This document shows, piece by piece, positions 1-9,242 of a DNA stretch of 64,000 nucleotides. Positions within the stretch are counted from its first letter, which is position 1, and each line of letters begins with the position of its first letter. The notes beneath the pieces were generated by a model. That model was given only the letters and a program-made list of their open reading frames with translations, was not told where the DNA came from and did not search any database. This DNA comes from Streptococcus sp. SN-1 (GTDB taxonomy: Bacteria > Bacillota > Bacilli > Lactobacillales > Streptococcaceae): positions 1,302,001 to 1,366,000 of the forward strand of contig NZ_AP028929.1 of NCBI RefSeq assembly GCF_041154385.1, given 5' to 3'. The position numbers and the translations under genes are program-made.

Positions 1-1876
1 TTGTCGTAACGATATCTTTTTGCAATTTCATTCCTTTAAAGATATATGGGTCACCTTTAATACCAACTTGTGAGTACGGTTTTGAGAATGGCACGACATT
101 ACTTACAACTGGAGAACCACCAGATGAAGCTGTTGGCATCAATAATGAACTATCTGTCAACCAAGCTTGAGCCTTGGCATATTTTTCATAGCGCTCTTCA
201 AGATTTGTAGTTTCTGAATCGGCATCATCCAATAATTTCTTATACTGGTCCAAACCAAGTTTCGCTACGACATCCTTATCTTTCCCTTTAGTGATACCGA
301 GGTGCTTCATGGCAGAACCTGATTTAGGATCCATGATATTCAAGTAAGATGCTGGGTCTTGATAACTTGGAGCCCATCCTGTACTGTTCAAATCATAATC
401 TTTTTGAGAAGGAACACGCGCTTGAGAAGTGATTGTTTCCTTTTCATTATCTGTCATTTGAAGAACATCAATGACAACATTTTCAGCACCAAGAGTTGAT
501 TCGATAGACTGTTTGAAAGAGTTGCTTTGTTGAACGGCGATGGTATCTGTTTGTTCAACTGGGACATCCAAGTGAATTGGGAAGCTTACCCCTTTAGATT
601 CCAAGTCTTTCTTAGCTTTTTCAAATGCTGCTTTAGCCTTGTCAGGGTTGTAGATAGAATCCTTACCATCCACTAACTCAACGCCTTTCCATTGGTCACC
701 ATAGTTCACCAACTCAGCTTGAGCGATTTGACCAAAGTTTTTACCCCCTGCTTGTACAAAGTTGTCAGGAACAAGGCTGTTACGAATAATCTTGTCCGCA
801 CCGTCTTCACCATTTAGCTGGGCAGCATAAGAATGGCGGTTGAAGGCAAAGTTGATAGCCTGACGGAAGTCCTTATTAAGCATAGCTTCTTTTGTAGAAG
901 TCTTTTGCTCTTCACTTGTTTTCGCAGTTTTATTATATGACTGACGATTTACGTTAAAGGTGAAGTAATAACTACTTGAATCCTGTGGGCTATAGGTGAT
1001 TTTATCTCCGTATTGTTCCAAAGTTGAAGCAAAGTTTGAGCTACTTGGGAAGAGACGGGCTGTCGTATAGGCACCTGAAGAGAAGCTACGAATCAAGGAT
1101 TCCTGATCAGAACCATCGTAGTAGGTCAATTTGATTTTCTCTATTTTTACCTTTTCTTTATCCCAGTAGTTTGGATTTTTCTCGTATTCGATTAACGATT
1201 TAGAAGTCAAGGTCTTCAAGATATAAGGACCATTGTAAAGAATCCCTGCTGGAGTAACTGCTCCATAATCTTTACCTGATGCCTTCAAAAACTCTTCATT
1301 TACAGGCAACATCGTCGCTGTTGTGACTTTAGAGTTCCAGAAGCTTTCTGGTTTGTTTAAGGTATATTCAACTGTATAATCGTCCAAGGCCTTAACACCA
1401 ACTGTAGAGAAATCATTGGTCTCACCAGTCATGTAGGCATCCAAACCCTTAATTGAATTTTGGATGAGCGAGACACCGTCTGACTTACCATCAGCTACAT
1501 GTTTCAATCCTGTTACAAAGTCATGGGCTGTTACTTCTGCATATTCTTCACCTTCAGAAGTGTACCATTTAACTCCTTTACGAAGTTTGTAGGTATAAGT
1601 CAAACCATCTTTTGACACAGACCAATCCTCAGCCAAGGAAGGAATAACATTTCCGTATTGGTCGTTTTCCATCAAGCCATCAACCACGTTCCCGATGACA
1701 TCTGTTGTAGATGTACGAGTCGCTATACTATAGTCCAAAGATGCTGGATCTACTGCATAGACATATGAAAATGTTGTCGGTGCATCTGCTTCTTTATCAG
1801 CTTTTCCACAAGCCACTAAAAGAGCTGTTGTGCTCAGGACCACTCCTGCTGTTAAGAGCCACTTTTTCGATTTCAT
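1..1876 (-). CDS. aliB: Oligopeptide ABC transporter substrate-binding lipoprotein AliB (3' end outside window)
   Basis: The reading frame starts at the ATG at 1876 and stays open to the window edge, giving about 625 residues; the C-terminus lies outside. The N-terminus is a lipoprotein signal with lipobox LLVACGK, so the mature protein should be tethered to the outer face of the membrane. The rest reads as a family 5 peptide-binding protein, and I recognise it as AliB, which delivers oligopeptides to the AmiCDEF permease. An AAAGGAGA ribosome site precedes the start. It lies 22 bp behind ilvE with no terminator between, so it may share the CodY-controlled ilvE transcript. It could be an AliB-like paralogue rather than AliB proper. 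Confidence 0.88.
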   Translation of the reverse strand, partial: MKSKKWLLTAGVVLSTTALLVACGKADKEADAPTTFSYVYAVDPASLDYSIATRTSTTDVIGNVVDGLMENDQYGNVIPSLAEDWSVSKDGLTYTYKLRKGVKWYTSEGEEYAEVTAHDFVTGLKHVADGKSDGVSLIQNSIKGLDAYMTGETNDFSTVGVKALDDYTVEYTLNKPESFWNSKVTTATMLPVNEEFLKASGKDYGAVTPAGILYNGPYILKTLTSKSLIEYEKNPNYWDKEKVKIEKIKLTYYDGSDQESLIRSFSSGAYTTARLFPSSSNFASTLEQYGDKITYSPQDSSSYYFTFNVNRQSYNKTAKTSEEQKTSTKEAMLNKDFRQAINFAFNRHSYAAQLNGEDGADKIIRNSLVPDNFVQAGGKNFGQIAQAELVNYGDQWKGVELVDGKDSIYNPDKAKAAFEKAKKDLESKGVSFPIHLDVPVEQTDTIAVQQSNSFKQSIESTLGAENVVIDVLQMTDNEKETITSQARVPSQKDYDLNSTGWAPSYQDPASYLNIMDPKSGSAMKHLGITKGKDKDVVAKLGLDQYKKLLDDADSETTNLEERYEKYAKAQAWLTDSSLLMPTASSGGSPVVSNVVPFSKPYSQVGIKGDPYIFKGMKLQKDIVTT

Positions 1877-1898
1877 CAAAAATCTCCTTTTGTTTGTT

Positions 1899-2921
1899 TT
1901 AATCTACTTTTACAATCCAACCTTCTGGCGCTTCAATATCACCAAACTGAATACCTGTCAATTCATCATAGAGTTTACGAGTCACAGGGCCAACTTCTGT
2001 TTCACTATAGAATACATGGAAATCATCGCCGTGCTGAATTCCACCAATTGGCGAAATAACTGCTGCTGTACCACAGGCACCTGCCTCTACAAAACGGTCA
2101 AGGTTATCAATTGGGACATCTCCCTCAATAGGAGTCAAGCCCAAGCGGTGTTCTGCCAAATAAAGCAAAGAATACTTAGTAATAGATGGCAAGATAGATG
2201 GACTCAATGGTGTTACAAACTCATTGTCAGCTGTAATTCCAAAGAAGTTAGCTGAACCGACTTCTTCAATCTTTGTATGAGTTGAAGGGTCTAGATAGAT
2301 AACATCTGAGAAATGACGTGACTTGGCCAATTTCCCTGGCAAGAGACTGGCAGCATAGTTCCCACCAACTTTAGCTGCACCTGTACCATTTGGCGCTGCA
2401 CGGTCGTATTCATCCTGAATTAAGAAGTTGGTTGGGACCAAACCACCCTTAAAGTAATTTCCAACTGGCATAGCAAAGATGGTGAAAATGTATTCCTCTG
2501 CTGGTTTAACCCCGATAATATCTCCAACACCAATCAAAAGTGGACGAAGATAAAGGGTTCCACCTGTTCCATATGGTGGTACGTATTCTTCATTCGCGCG
2601 GACAACTGCCTTACAAGCTTCTACAAACATGTCTGTCGGAACTTGTGGCATCAAGAGACGATTACAAGTACGTTGCAGACGTTTAGCATTTTCGTCAGGA
2701 CGGAAAAGTTGAACACTGCCATCCTTAGTACGGTAAGCTTTCAAACCTTCAAAGGCTTGTTGACCATAGTGAAGACTTGGAGAAGACTCTGAAATATGCA
2801 AGGTTGCATCTTCTGTAAGTTCTCCTTGATTCCATTGTCCATTTTTAAAATGAGCAATATAGCGATAAGGTAATTTCATATAGGAGAAACCAAGGTTTTC
2901 CCAATCAATCGTTACTGTCAT
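1899..2921 (-). CDS. ilvE: Branched-chain amino acid aminotransferase
   Basis: 340 residues, a full-length class IV PLP aminotransferase. It interconverts leucine, isoleucine and valine with their 2-oxo acids, using glutamate/2-oxoglutarate as partner, in the cytoplasm. Visible landmarks are the N-terminal HYGQQAFEGLKAYR block, the segment AAKVGGNYAASL, whose lysine is the expected PLP Schiff-base residue, and the C-terminal ACGTAAVISPIG phosphate-binding loop. The ATG at 2921 has an AAGGAG site. A perfect CodY box and a sigma-70 promoter lie just upstream, as expected for a gene repressed when branched-chain amino acids are plentiful. aliB follows closely. Confidence 0.96.
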   Translation of the reverse strand: MTVTIDWENLGFSYMKLPYRYIAHFKNGQWNQGELTEDATLHISESSPSLHYGQQAFEGLKAYRTKDGSVQLFRPDENAKRLQRTCNRLLMPQVPTDMFVEACKAVVRANEEYVPPYGTGGTLYLRPLLIGVGDIIGVKPAEEYIFTIFAMPVGNYFKGGLVPTNFLIQDEYDRAAPNGTGAAKVGGNYAASLLPGKLAKSRHFSDVIYLDPSTHTKIEEVGSANFFGITADNEFVTPLSPSILPSITKYSLLYLAEHRLGLTPIEGDVPIDNLDRFVEAGACGTAAVISPIGGIQHGDDFHVFYSETEVGPVTRKLYDELTGIQFGDIEAPEGWIVKVD

Positions 2922-2955
2922 ATTCCACTCCTTATTCTAAAAACCTATTTCTTAT

Positions 2956-2983
2956 ATTCTACACTTTTTTTCTAAAATAGCAA
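2956..2983 (-). promoter_or_regulatory. Sigma-70 promoter of ilvE
   Basis: On the minus strand, -35 TTGCTA (2978-2983), a 16-bp spacer and -10 TAGAAT (2956-2961) preceded by TG. It is 35 bp from the ilvE ATG, immediately downstream of the CodY box. Confidence 0.6.
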
Positions 2984-2994
2984 GTATATTTTGT

Positions 2995-3009
2995 AATTTT
3001 CAGAAAATT
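2995..3009 (-). promoter_or_regulatory. CodY operator upstream of ilvE
   Basis: The minus strand reads AATTTTCTGAAAATT, an exact match to the 15-base CodY consensus AATTTTCWGAAAATT. It lies just upstream of the -35 element. CodY bound with branched-chain amino acids and GTP represses nutrient-scavenging genes, so repression of ilvE (and perhaps aliB) is inferred. Confidence 0.88.
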
Positions 3010-3229
3010 TCTTCAATAAAAAGAATCTAAGGTATCTGTCGTAATGAATCCTATATGGAGATTGCATAAAAGACTCAAATTATTCTTCTATCTCGTTTAG
3101 TAAAATCTATTCAATAACTGAACTTATTTTTGACATACATAGAGCCCGTACATTAATATTAGTAACCTGTTTCGACAGAAATATGACAAAATGAACTAAA
3201 GATAGTACACAATGTGGTGCAGTCATCTT

Positions 3230-3768
3230 ATGCCATATTCAATAGATTTACGTAAAAAAAGTTCTCGCCTATTGTAAGCGAATAGGTAGTATAACAGAAA
3301 CATCACACGTTTTCCAAATCTCACGTAATATCATTATCTAAAAGAGAAAATAGGTGATCTAAACCATCAAGTAAAAGGAACAAAACCAAGAAAAGTTGAT
3401 AGAGATAGACTTAAAAACTATCTTACTGAGAATCCAGACGCTTATTTGACTGAAATAGCTTCTGAATTTGGCTGTCATCAACTATAGCGTATTGAATCTA
3501 GAATAGCACATTACGGTTGCTAAAACATTTCTAGAAAAAATTGACTTTCTCAATCACTTCGTTCACATCTTATTTCAATCTACTATACTATCCACTATGC
3601 TCTCAAAGCTATGGGATACATTCGAAAAAAAGAATCACACCTACTATGAATAAGCCCCAGAAAAAGTAGCTTTATTTCTTATTCCTCCCCACTCACCTGA
3701 GTACAATCTTATTGAGAAAACCTGGGCTCATATTAAAAAGCACCTCAAAAATTGTCCTACTCTTGTGT
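3230..3768 (+). mobile_element. Decayed IS630-Spn1-type insertion sequence (transposase remnant)
   Basis: Translated in pieces, this stretch matches an IS630-family transposase. The start is MPYSIDLRKK; after a one-base slip in an A-run comes VLAYCKRIGSITE, then NHQVKGTKPRKVDRDRLKNY, then IHYALKAMGYIRKK, and finally SPEYNLIEKTWAHIKKHL. It carries frameshifts and stops, a roughly 107-bp insertion at 3484-3590, and a large internal deletion near 3690 that removes the first two catalytic aspartates of the DDE triad. It is on the plus strand while its neighbours are on the minus strand. It cannot encode an active transposase. Confidence 0.82.
3484..3590. repeat. Candidate RUP element inserted in the IS630 remnant
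   Basis: About 107 bp interrupt the transposase sequence exactly at a TA dinucleotide: GCTGTCATCAACTA before and TACTATCCACTATGC after restore the expected coding. The ends are imperfect inverted repeats (TATAGCGTATTGAA on the left; TATAGTAGATTGAA when the right end is read in reverse). Length, TA target and relation to IS630 fit RUP, a non-autonomous pneumococcal repeat thought to be mobilised by IS630-Spn1. Identity to the RUP consensus was judged by eye only. Confidence 0.6.
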
Positions 3769-3789
3769 CAATCCGCTGTGTTTCTCATA

Positions 3790-3828
3790 AAAAAACAAAA
3801 GGACTAAGGGAGTGAATTTCCTTAATCC
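3790..3828 (-). terminator. Intrinsic terminator after the ATP-grasp/esterase operon
   Basis: On the minus strand a 9-bp stem, GGATTAAGG / CCTTAGTCC, is followed by TTTTGTTTTTTT. It lies about 10 bp past the stop at 3838. Confidence 0.8.
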
Positions 3829-3837
3829 GATAGTCTC

Positions 3838-5004
3838 TCAAGCCTGACGCTGACCAAAGTCCTTAATCATCTGATCCATTTCTTGTCGACTCGGAGTTGT
3901 CAACATATACAGGTAATCTCCTTGAAGTTCCGCAAAGGCCGCTGGCATGATTTTTTTAACCTTGAACTGCTGGCTATATTTGTCAAGCAAGTCCTCCTCA
4001 GAATAGACATAGTGAGCATTTGCACGGCGAGAAGTAGCCAAACAATACTGCGGTTCAAAATCTGACGCTGGGAACTCTTCTCCCGCGACAATAGCTGCAT
4101 AGCCACGATAGAGGTCCAAGGAATGAGCAAAGTTATAAACATCAATGGTAAAACCACCTGCAGGACGGTTATTGTACTCAATGGCAATGTAGTCGTCCCC
4201 TTCACGGAAGAACTCAATATGGAAGAACCGTTCTTTCATACCAAATTCTTTGACAATGGCCTCACCATATTTACGTAATTTAGGATCCATATCCTTGAGA
4301 ACGTAATAAGAATTGTCCATCTTGTAAATCATGAGATCCAGCGGTGTATAGGCATAGTCGAAAGTCGTTGAAAAGACAATCTTGCCATCCTTGTCCACAA
4401 GTCCGTCAAAGGTGCAAATTTCGCTGGAAGTGACAAATTTTTCAAAGAAATAAACGGTCGAATGATCCCATTCTTGCTTGAAGTGATTGATATCGTCTTC
4501 TGTTTCAAGCTTAAAGGTTGCGGCTGCTCCCACTCCATTATCAGGTTTGGCAATCATTGGAAGACCGATTTCGTTCACAGCTTGATCCACATCTGCTTCC
4601 GTCTTGATAACAGCTCCAGGGACTACAGGGACACCAGCTTTTTTGAAAAGCTTCTTCATTTCAGACTTATATTTCGTCTTTTTGAGATCCTCTGGTTTGG
4701 CACCAAAAACATTGAATTGCTCACGAAGACTTGCATCTAACTCAAGCCAGTATTCATTATGAGATTCGATGCGGTCGATAGGACCATGTTTATAAAAGAG
4801 AAAAGCAACTGCACGTTTGACTTCGTCTATGTTCTCAAGATTATCAACACGGAAATACTCGGTCAGGCTATTGCGCAAGGGCTCATCCAGTTGCTCGTAA
4901 GGTTCCTGACCAATTCCCAAGACGGTGATACCTTTATTGGCAAGTTCGATGGTAAACTGTTGAAAGTTTTGCGGATAGTAGGGAGAAATAACAAGGTAAT
5001 TCAT
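3838..5004 (-). CDS. ATP-grasp domain protein, substrate unknown
   Basis: 388 residues. The N-terminal third looks like the preATP-grasp fold. The centre carries ATP-grasp features: PMIAKPDNGVGAAAT (around residues 149-163) as the lysine and glycine-rich loop, EKFVTSSEICTFDG, and a metal-binding stretch FHIEFFREGDDYIAIEYNNR with the expected E...E/N ligands. Such enzymes join a carboxylate to an amine or thiol through an acyl-phosphate. It resembles carbamoyl-phosphate-synthase-like family members, but the substrate is not evident. The start at 5004 has an AAAAGGAG site. It is the last gene of an operon with two esterase-like proteins, 12 bp behind the nearer one, and a terminator follows. 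Confidence 0.75.
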   Translation of the reverse strand: MNYLVISPYYPQNFQQFTIELANKGITVLGIGQEPYEQLDEPLRNSLTEYFRVDNLENIDEVKRAVAFLFYKHGPIDRIESHNEYWLELDASLREQFNVFGAKPEDLKKTKYKSEMKKLFKKAGVPVVPGAVIKTEADVDQAVNEIGLPMIAKPDNGVGAAATFKLETEDDINHFKQEWDHSTVYFFEKFVTSSEICTFDGLVDKDGKIVFSTTFDYAYTPLDLMIYKMDNSYYVLKDMDPKLRKYGEAIVKEFGMKERFFHIEFFREGDDYIAIEYNNRPAGGFTIDVYNFAHSLDLYRGYAAIVAGEEFPASDFEPQYCLATSRRANAHYVYSEEDLLDKYSQQFKVKKIMPAAFAELQGDYLYMLTTPSRQEMDQMIKDFGQRQA

Positions 5005-5016
5005 AGGTAACTCCTT

Positions 5017-5757
5017 TTATAAATAGAGATTTCCAAGGAAATAAGGCATTTGTTTGCGCCACCATTCCCAGTCGTGGGCGACATCGTGTCCCCATTCAGC
5101 AAACCAGGCTGGAATTTGTTTCTGGTCAAAGGCTTCTTTAAGCTTGTAGAAGGATGGCAAGCCATCTTGTTCCCAGGCACCGAGACCCGTACAAAGCACA
5201 ATCTCTGCCTGACGATAACGGTCAATAAACCAGCCGTCGTTCTGGTTCCAGATATAATCTACTGGCGAGTTTTGGTAAATGGCATCGTCATTGTAGTAAT
5301 CGCCGACAAAGAAACGTGCATCGTAAACACCACTAAGAGCAATCACCTTGGTAAAGACATCTGGATGTTGGAGAAAAAAGTTGACTGCATGGTAGGCGCC
5401 CATGGAGCAACCTGTCGTCATCATACCATCAAACCAACCTGTCTTATGCTTGATAAAAGGAATGGCCTCCTCAATCACATAGCGCTCGTAGGCACGATGC
5501 ATCTCCGCTTGGTCGTGACCGTTTTTCCAAGTGGCCAACCAGCTCTCACTGTCTACACTGGATAGGGTAAAGAACTGAACACGGCCTTCCTCGATAAAGG
5601 AAGCACAAGCATCAATCATGCCAAAATCATAGTATTCATTGTGACTACCACCTGATGAAGCAAAGACCACAACTGGAATCCCAGCATGACCATAACGGTT
5701 AAGGTACATTTCACGGTTAAGATTGCCACTCCAGTGGCTAAGGTTTTCAATATGCAT
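5017..5757 (-). CDS. Esterase-family alpha/beta hydrolase
   Basis: 246 residues, a PF00756-type (esterase D / enterochelin-esterase-like) hydrolase. The nucleophile elbow is TTGCSMGAYH (GxSxG, around residues 114-124), and WGHDVAHDWEWW near the C-terminus supplies the likely catalytic histidine. There is no signal peptide, so it should be cytoplasmic. It has a clear AAAAGGAG site before the ATG at 5757 and sits between a second esterase (20 bp upstream) and the ATP-grasp protein (12 bp downstream). The substrate is unknown. The operon suggests cleavage or transfer of an acyl group in a pathway that the ATP-grasp enzyme also serves. Confidence 0.75.
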   Translation of the reverse strand: MHIENLSHWSGNLNREMYLNRYGHAGIPVVVFASSGGSHNEYYDFGMIDACASFIEEGRVQFFTLSSVDSESWLATWKNGHDQAEMHRAYERYVIEEAIPFIKHKTGWFDGMMTTGCSMGAYHAVNFFLQHPDVFTKVIALSGVYDARFFVGDYYNDDAIYQNSPVDYIWNQNDGWFIDRYRQAEIVLCTGLGAWEQDGLPSFYKLKEAFDQKQIPAWFAEWGHDVAHDWEWWRKQMPYFLGNLYL

Positions 5758-5777
5758 TGGCCTTCTCCTTTTCTAAC

Positions 5778-6602
5778 TTACCATTTCTCTGCAAAAAATC
5801 TCAGACAGTCTGGTAAATTTTCCGACCAAGGGATTTCACTATGGATGGCACCAGACTGAACTTTTAAGACAAGATTGCCCAAGTGTACTCCCCCTGCTAC
5901 CAAATCATGGTAATAGCGAAGAGACGAATCGATATAGGCTTGTTTGATATTACCTGCCATCAGGGTCTTGTCCGTATCATCTGCTTCTTCTGTTCCAACA
6001 TAGATAAAGATACGCTGGTCAGGCGATAGTTTCTTGCGCTCGATATAACGATTAAAGGCTTCTTGATGGAGCCAGTTGGCAGATGAAAAGACCCCTAGAC
6101 AGCCAATTTGGTCTTGGTATTCCAAACCGATAAACTGGGTAATATTGCCTCCTAGTGAAGACCCAATCATAGCCGTATGCTGGCGATCAGCTTTGGTACG
6201 GTAGGTCTCATCGATAAATGGCTTGACCACCTCCATAACAAACTCGGCATACTCCACACCCTTACCGCCAAACTGCTGCCCTGGGATAGGAGATTCTTGG
6301 AATTTCCATGCCGCATACTCATTCATCCGCCCCATGCCATCATTATCAATGGCTACGACAATCATGCGACTGATATCAGGATTACGCTTAATAGCTGGTA
6401 TAATCTTCCATGAATGGCCAATGAAAGACTCCTTGCTATAAAAAACATTTTGCCCGTCATGAAAGTAAATAACAGGATAGGAACGATTCGTGTCTTTCTC
6501 ATAATCTTTAGGCAGAAGAACACGCACACGGCGCTCCTTACCTGTATAAGGAACCTTAAGCTTGTGTTCTTTCATTTTTAGATAAAAGTAGGATTGATTC
6601 AT
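5778..6602 (-). CDS. Second esterase-family alpha/beta hydrolase
   Basis: 274 residues from the ATG at 6602. The nucleophile motif is AMIGSSLGGNIT (GxSxG). VIYFHDGQNVFY near the N-terminus is typical of the esterase / enterochelin-esterase family, and GGVHLGNLVLK may hold part of the C-terminal catalytic triad. An upstream TTG at 6626 is in frame, but it lies only 12 bp from the -10 box, at the likely transcription start, so I prefer 6602; the ribosome site there is weak (GAGAG). It is the first gene of the esterase-esterase-ATP-grasp operon. The substrate is unknown. Confidence 0.72.
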   Translation of the reverse strand: MNQSYFYLKMKEHKLKVPYTGKERRVRVLLPKDYEKDTNRSYPVIYFHDGQNVFYSKESFIGHSWKIIPAIKRNPDISRMIVVAIDNDGMGRMNEYAAWKFQESPIPGQQFGGKGVEYAEFVMEVVKPFIDETYRTKADRQHTAMIGSSLGGNITQFIGLEYQDQIGCLGVFSSANWLHQEAFNRYIERKKLSPDQRIFIYVGTEEADDTDKTLMAGNIKQAYIDSSLRYYHDLVAGGVHLGNLVLKVQSGAIHSEIPWSENLPDCLRFFAEKW

Positions 6603-6637
6603 TGTCAGAAAACTCTCTATATTCAAAATTTTATTTT

Positions 6638-6643
6638 ATTATA
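6638..6643 (-). promoter_or_regulatory. Extended -10 promoter of the esterase/ATP-grasp operon
   Basis: The minus strand reads TGATATAAT (TGn plus a perfect -10), 35 bp before the ATG at 6602. No good -35 is seen, which is usual for extended -10 promoters. Confidence 0.65.
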
Positions 6644-6654
6644 TCACAATTATA

Positions 6655-6701
6655 GAAAAAAAGTTAGTTTTGCTTCCACTTTTGGAATTAAAAACTAACT
6701 T
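6655..6701 (-). terminator. Intrinsic terminator after thiI
   Basis: Stem AAGTTAGTTTT / AAAACTAACTT followed by a run of T on the minus strand. It separates thiI from the next promoter. Confidence 0.85.
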
Positions 6702-6738
6702 TTTCATCTATTTTTCTAAATTCTTCTGGATTTTCTGA

Positions 6739-7953
6739 TTAGAGAAGATTGTCAATCAAGTCATCCACTTCATCTTTTTCAGCCTGCGGTGTAATCTCAG
6801 TAATCATGATTCCAGCCACAGCTCGTTCAACCAAAGCTTCAACATCCATACGCGCTTCGTACTGCTCCGCATTCTTAATCTTAGGATTAGTCTTTGGACG
6901 ATCTGGCGCAAAAATGGTACAACAGTCTTCAAAAGGCTGGATAGAAATGTCAAAGGTGTCAATTTCCTGAGCAATGTCAATGATTTCCAACTTATCCATT
7001 GTCACAACTGGACGGATGATAGGAGTGTTGGTAACTGCATTGATAGCCTGCATGCTTTCGAGGGTTTGGCTGGCTACTTGACCAAGACTTTCCCCATTGA
7101 TGATAACTAAACCATTTCGTACCTCACGAATACGATCGGTAATCCGCATCATAAAACGACGCGTCAAGGTCATAAGGTAGGCTTCTGGCGCTTTGGCCTT
7201 GATTTCCTCTTGAATCTCTGTGAAAGGCACTTCGATAAACTGGATATTGCCCCCAAACTTGGTCAATTTACGAGTCAAATCTTGGGCTTTTTTAAGGGCT
7301 CCAGGACTGGTGTAGGGTGGGCTGGCAAAGTGAACTGCCTCGATATCCACCCCACGTTTCAGTGCAAGATAACCTGCTACAGGTGAGTCAATCCCTCCTG
7401 ACAACATGAGCATCCCTTTACCTGAAGTTCCAACTGGCAAACCACCAGCCCCACGAATGGTTTCATAAGAAAGATAGGCTGCTTCTTCACGTATCTCCAC
7501 CTGAAGATTGATGTCAGGACTTTTCATTTGAGCTTGCACATTTGGAATAGCTTCAAAAACAGCACCTCCAAGGGTTTGGTTGAGTTCACGACTGTCGAGT
7601 TCAAAGTTGTGGTCGCTACGCTTGCTAGAAATCTTAAAGGTCATGCCTTCCTTGTAGATGTCCTGCATAATCTCTTGCACAGAAGACTTCAGAACTTCTA
7701 CAGATTTTTCAATCTTATAAACAGGGGAAAAGTTTTGAATCCCAAATACTTGTTTGAGCGATTCTGCTACTGCTGTGTAATCTGCTCCATTGAGGTAAGC
7801 GTGGGCACGGTCGCGATCTGCCGTTACCTTAACTTGGGGATAGATAGACAAAACGTCTGAAATATTATTGCGAAGTTTATTGATGAAACGCATACGGTTT
7901 TTGCCCTTTGTTGACAGCTCACCGTAGCGAATCATAATTTCTGAATATTGCAT
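6739..7953 (-). CDS. thiI: tRNA 4-thiouridine synthase ThiI
   Basis: 404 residues. A ferredoxin-like/THUMP N-terminal region (to about residue 165) binds tRNA, and the PP-loop ATPase motif [13 protein letters not shown] lies at about 183-195. It adenylates U8 of tRNA and inserts sulfur to make s4U; in many bacteria it also supports thiazole synthesis. The C-terminal rhodanese domain of the E. coli protein is absent, which is normal for Firmicutes. It starts 8 bp after the cysteine desulfurase, the expected persulfide donor, with an AGGAG site before the ATG at 7953. Confidence 0.95.
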   Translation of the reverse strand: MQYSEIMIRYGELSTKGKNRMRFINKLRNNISDVLSIYPQVKVTADRDRAHAYLNGADYTAVAESLKQVFGIQNFSPVYKIEKSVEVLKSSVQEIMQDIYKEGMTFKISSKRSDHNFELDSRELNQTLGGAVFEAIPNVQAQMKSPDINLQVEIREEAAYLSYETIRGAGGLPVGTSGKGMLMLSGGIDSPVAGYLALKRGVDIEAVHFASPPYTSPGALKKAQDLTRKLTKFGGNIQFIEVPFTEIQEEIKAKAPEAYLMTLTRRFMMRITDRIREVRNGLVIINGESLGQVASQTLESMQAINAVTNTPIIRPVVTMDKLEIIDIAQEIDTFDISIQPFEDCCTIFAPDRPKTNPKIKNAEQYEARMDVEALVERAVAGIMITEITPQAEKDEVDDLIDNLL

Positions 7954-7961
7954 GAATGCTC

Positions 7962-9104
7962 CTATCTTACTTTTCTAGTTTGATTGTAAATCAATTTTAA
8001 CTTGGTCAAAAACTGCTCGACCTGACTCATATCATTTTCAAGGTCTAGGCTAAGACGCACAGCTGACTGAGCCTTATCCTTGTCCACTCCCATGGCAATC
8101 AGGGTTCCTGCAGGTTTCCCAGCCTTGGACGAACAAGCAGAGGTCGTTGAGATAAAAATATCATAGTCTTCAAAGGCGTGAACGATGACTTCACCACGAA
8201 CACCCTTGATTCCAAAAGTCAGAATATGAGGGGCGAAGTCTTCCTCATCCGAAAAGACAAAAATATCTGGATAGTCCAGAAGTGCTTGACGAATTACTGA
8301 CTTCATCTGCCCAGTCTTGCTCCTAAAGATATCTAGCTTTTCCATAGACAAGCGGAGAGCCTTGGCAGTCGCTGCAATTCCTGCCACATTTTCAGTTGTC
8401 GAACGGTAATCACGTTCCTGACCACCACCTGTTAAAAGAGGCGTAATCTTCTTGCCAGACTTGATATAGACAAAACCAACACCACGAACTCCGTGGAACT
8501 TGTGACTAGAAAAAGTCGCGAAATCCACTCGTTCTGTCAGATACTTTTCAGTCGGAATCTTGGCAAGTGCCTGAACCGCATCAACGTGGAAGGAAATAGT
8601 CGGCTTGTCTGCTAACAGTTCTGAAATAGCCTCAATGGGCTGAACAGAGCCAATTTCATTGTTCACTGCCATGATGGAAACGAGGTTCGTATCTGGTCGT
8701 ATCAAATCTGCTAGCGCCTCAACATCGACAAATCCTTTCTCATCTACTGGAGCCAAATCCACTTCAAAACCTTGAGATTTCAACCAAAGAGCTGATTCCT
8801 TGACTGCTGGATGTTCAATGGCTGATACGATGATGTGCTTGCCAAACTGGGCTTTTTCAAAGGCCACACCCTTGATGACCCAGTTATCTCCTTCTGTCCC
8901 ACCAGAAGTAAAGAAGATTTCATCGCTTTTCTTACCTATTAAATTTGCAATCTGTTGGCGAGAAGCATCTAAGATTCGTGTTGCCTGGTCTCCCAAACCA
9001 TGGAGACTAGATGGATTTCCTAAAATTTTTGAAGCGACCTGCATATAAGTTTCAAGGGCTTCAGGATAAGGCTTGGTCGTCGCCGAATTATCAAAGTAAA
9101 TCAT
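7962..9104 (-). CDS. Cysteine desulfurase (NifS/IscS family), ThiI partner
   Basis: 380 residues, a class V PLP aminotransferase fold. Visible are [13 protein letters not shown] near the N-terminus, FHVDAVQA, the PLP lysine in [10 protein letters not shown], and the active-site cysteine in the mobile loop [11 protein letters not shown]. It removes sulfur from L-cysteine to form a protein persulfide. Pairing with thiI in an 8-bp-spaced operon suggests it mainly feeds tRNA thiolation (NifZ-like role) rather than Fe-S assembly, but that is inference. A sigma-70 promoter with 17-bp spacing lies 33 bp upstream. Confidence 0.92.
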   Translation of the reverse strand: MIYFDNSATTKPYPEALETYMQVASKILGNPSSLHGLGDQATRILDASRQQIANLIGKKSDEIFFTSGGTEGDNWVIKGVAFEKAQFGKHIIVSAIEHPAVKESALWLKSQGFEVDLAPVDEKGFVDVEALADLIRPDTNLVSIMAVNNEIGSVQPIEAISELLADKPTISFHVDAVQALAKIPTEKYLTERVDFATFSSHKFHGVRGVGFVYIKSGKKITPLLTGGGQERDYRSTTENVAGIAATAKALRLSMEKLDIFRSKTGQMKSVIRQALLDYPDIFVFSDEEDFAPHILTFGIKGVRGEVIVHAFEDYDIFISTTSACSSKAGKPAGTLIAMGVDKDKAQSAVRLSLDLENDMSQVEQFLTKLKLIYNQTRKVR

Positions 9105-9136
9105 GTTTTCTCACGCTTTCTAAAATCACTCCTTCT

Positions 9137-9165
9137 ATTGTATCATGAAACGGAGCCTGCGACAA
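9137..9165 (-). promoter_or_regulatory. Promoter of the cysteine desulfurase-thiI operon
   Basis: On the minus strand, -35 TTGTCG (9160-9165), a 17-bp spacer and -10 TACAAT (9137-9142) preceded by TGA. Confidence 0.65.
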
Positions 9166-9211
9166 GAAAGGGCAATTCCTCTTTTTTTAAGATTTTTTTA
9201 AAGAAATGCGG

Positions 9212-9217
9212 TATAAT
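9212..9217 (+). promoter_or_regulatory. -10 element before the anchored 143-residue protein
   Basis: A perfect TATAAT, 25 bp before the ATG at 9243. No convincing -35 is seen in the T-rich stretch upstream. It is divergent from the cysteine desulfurase promoter. Confidence 0.5.
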
Positions 9218-9242
9218 AAGTTTTAATCAAAGGAGAGAATGC

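Noticed and set aside
1830..2255. 141-residue plus-strand frame across the aliB-ilvE junction
   Set aside because: Antisense to two recognised genes, with unusual Cys/Trp-rich composition and no ribosome site.
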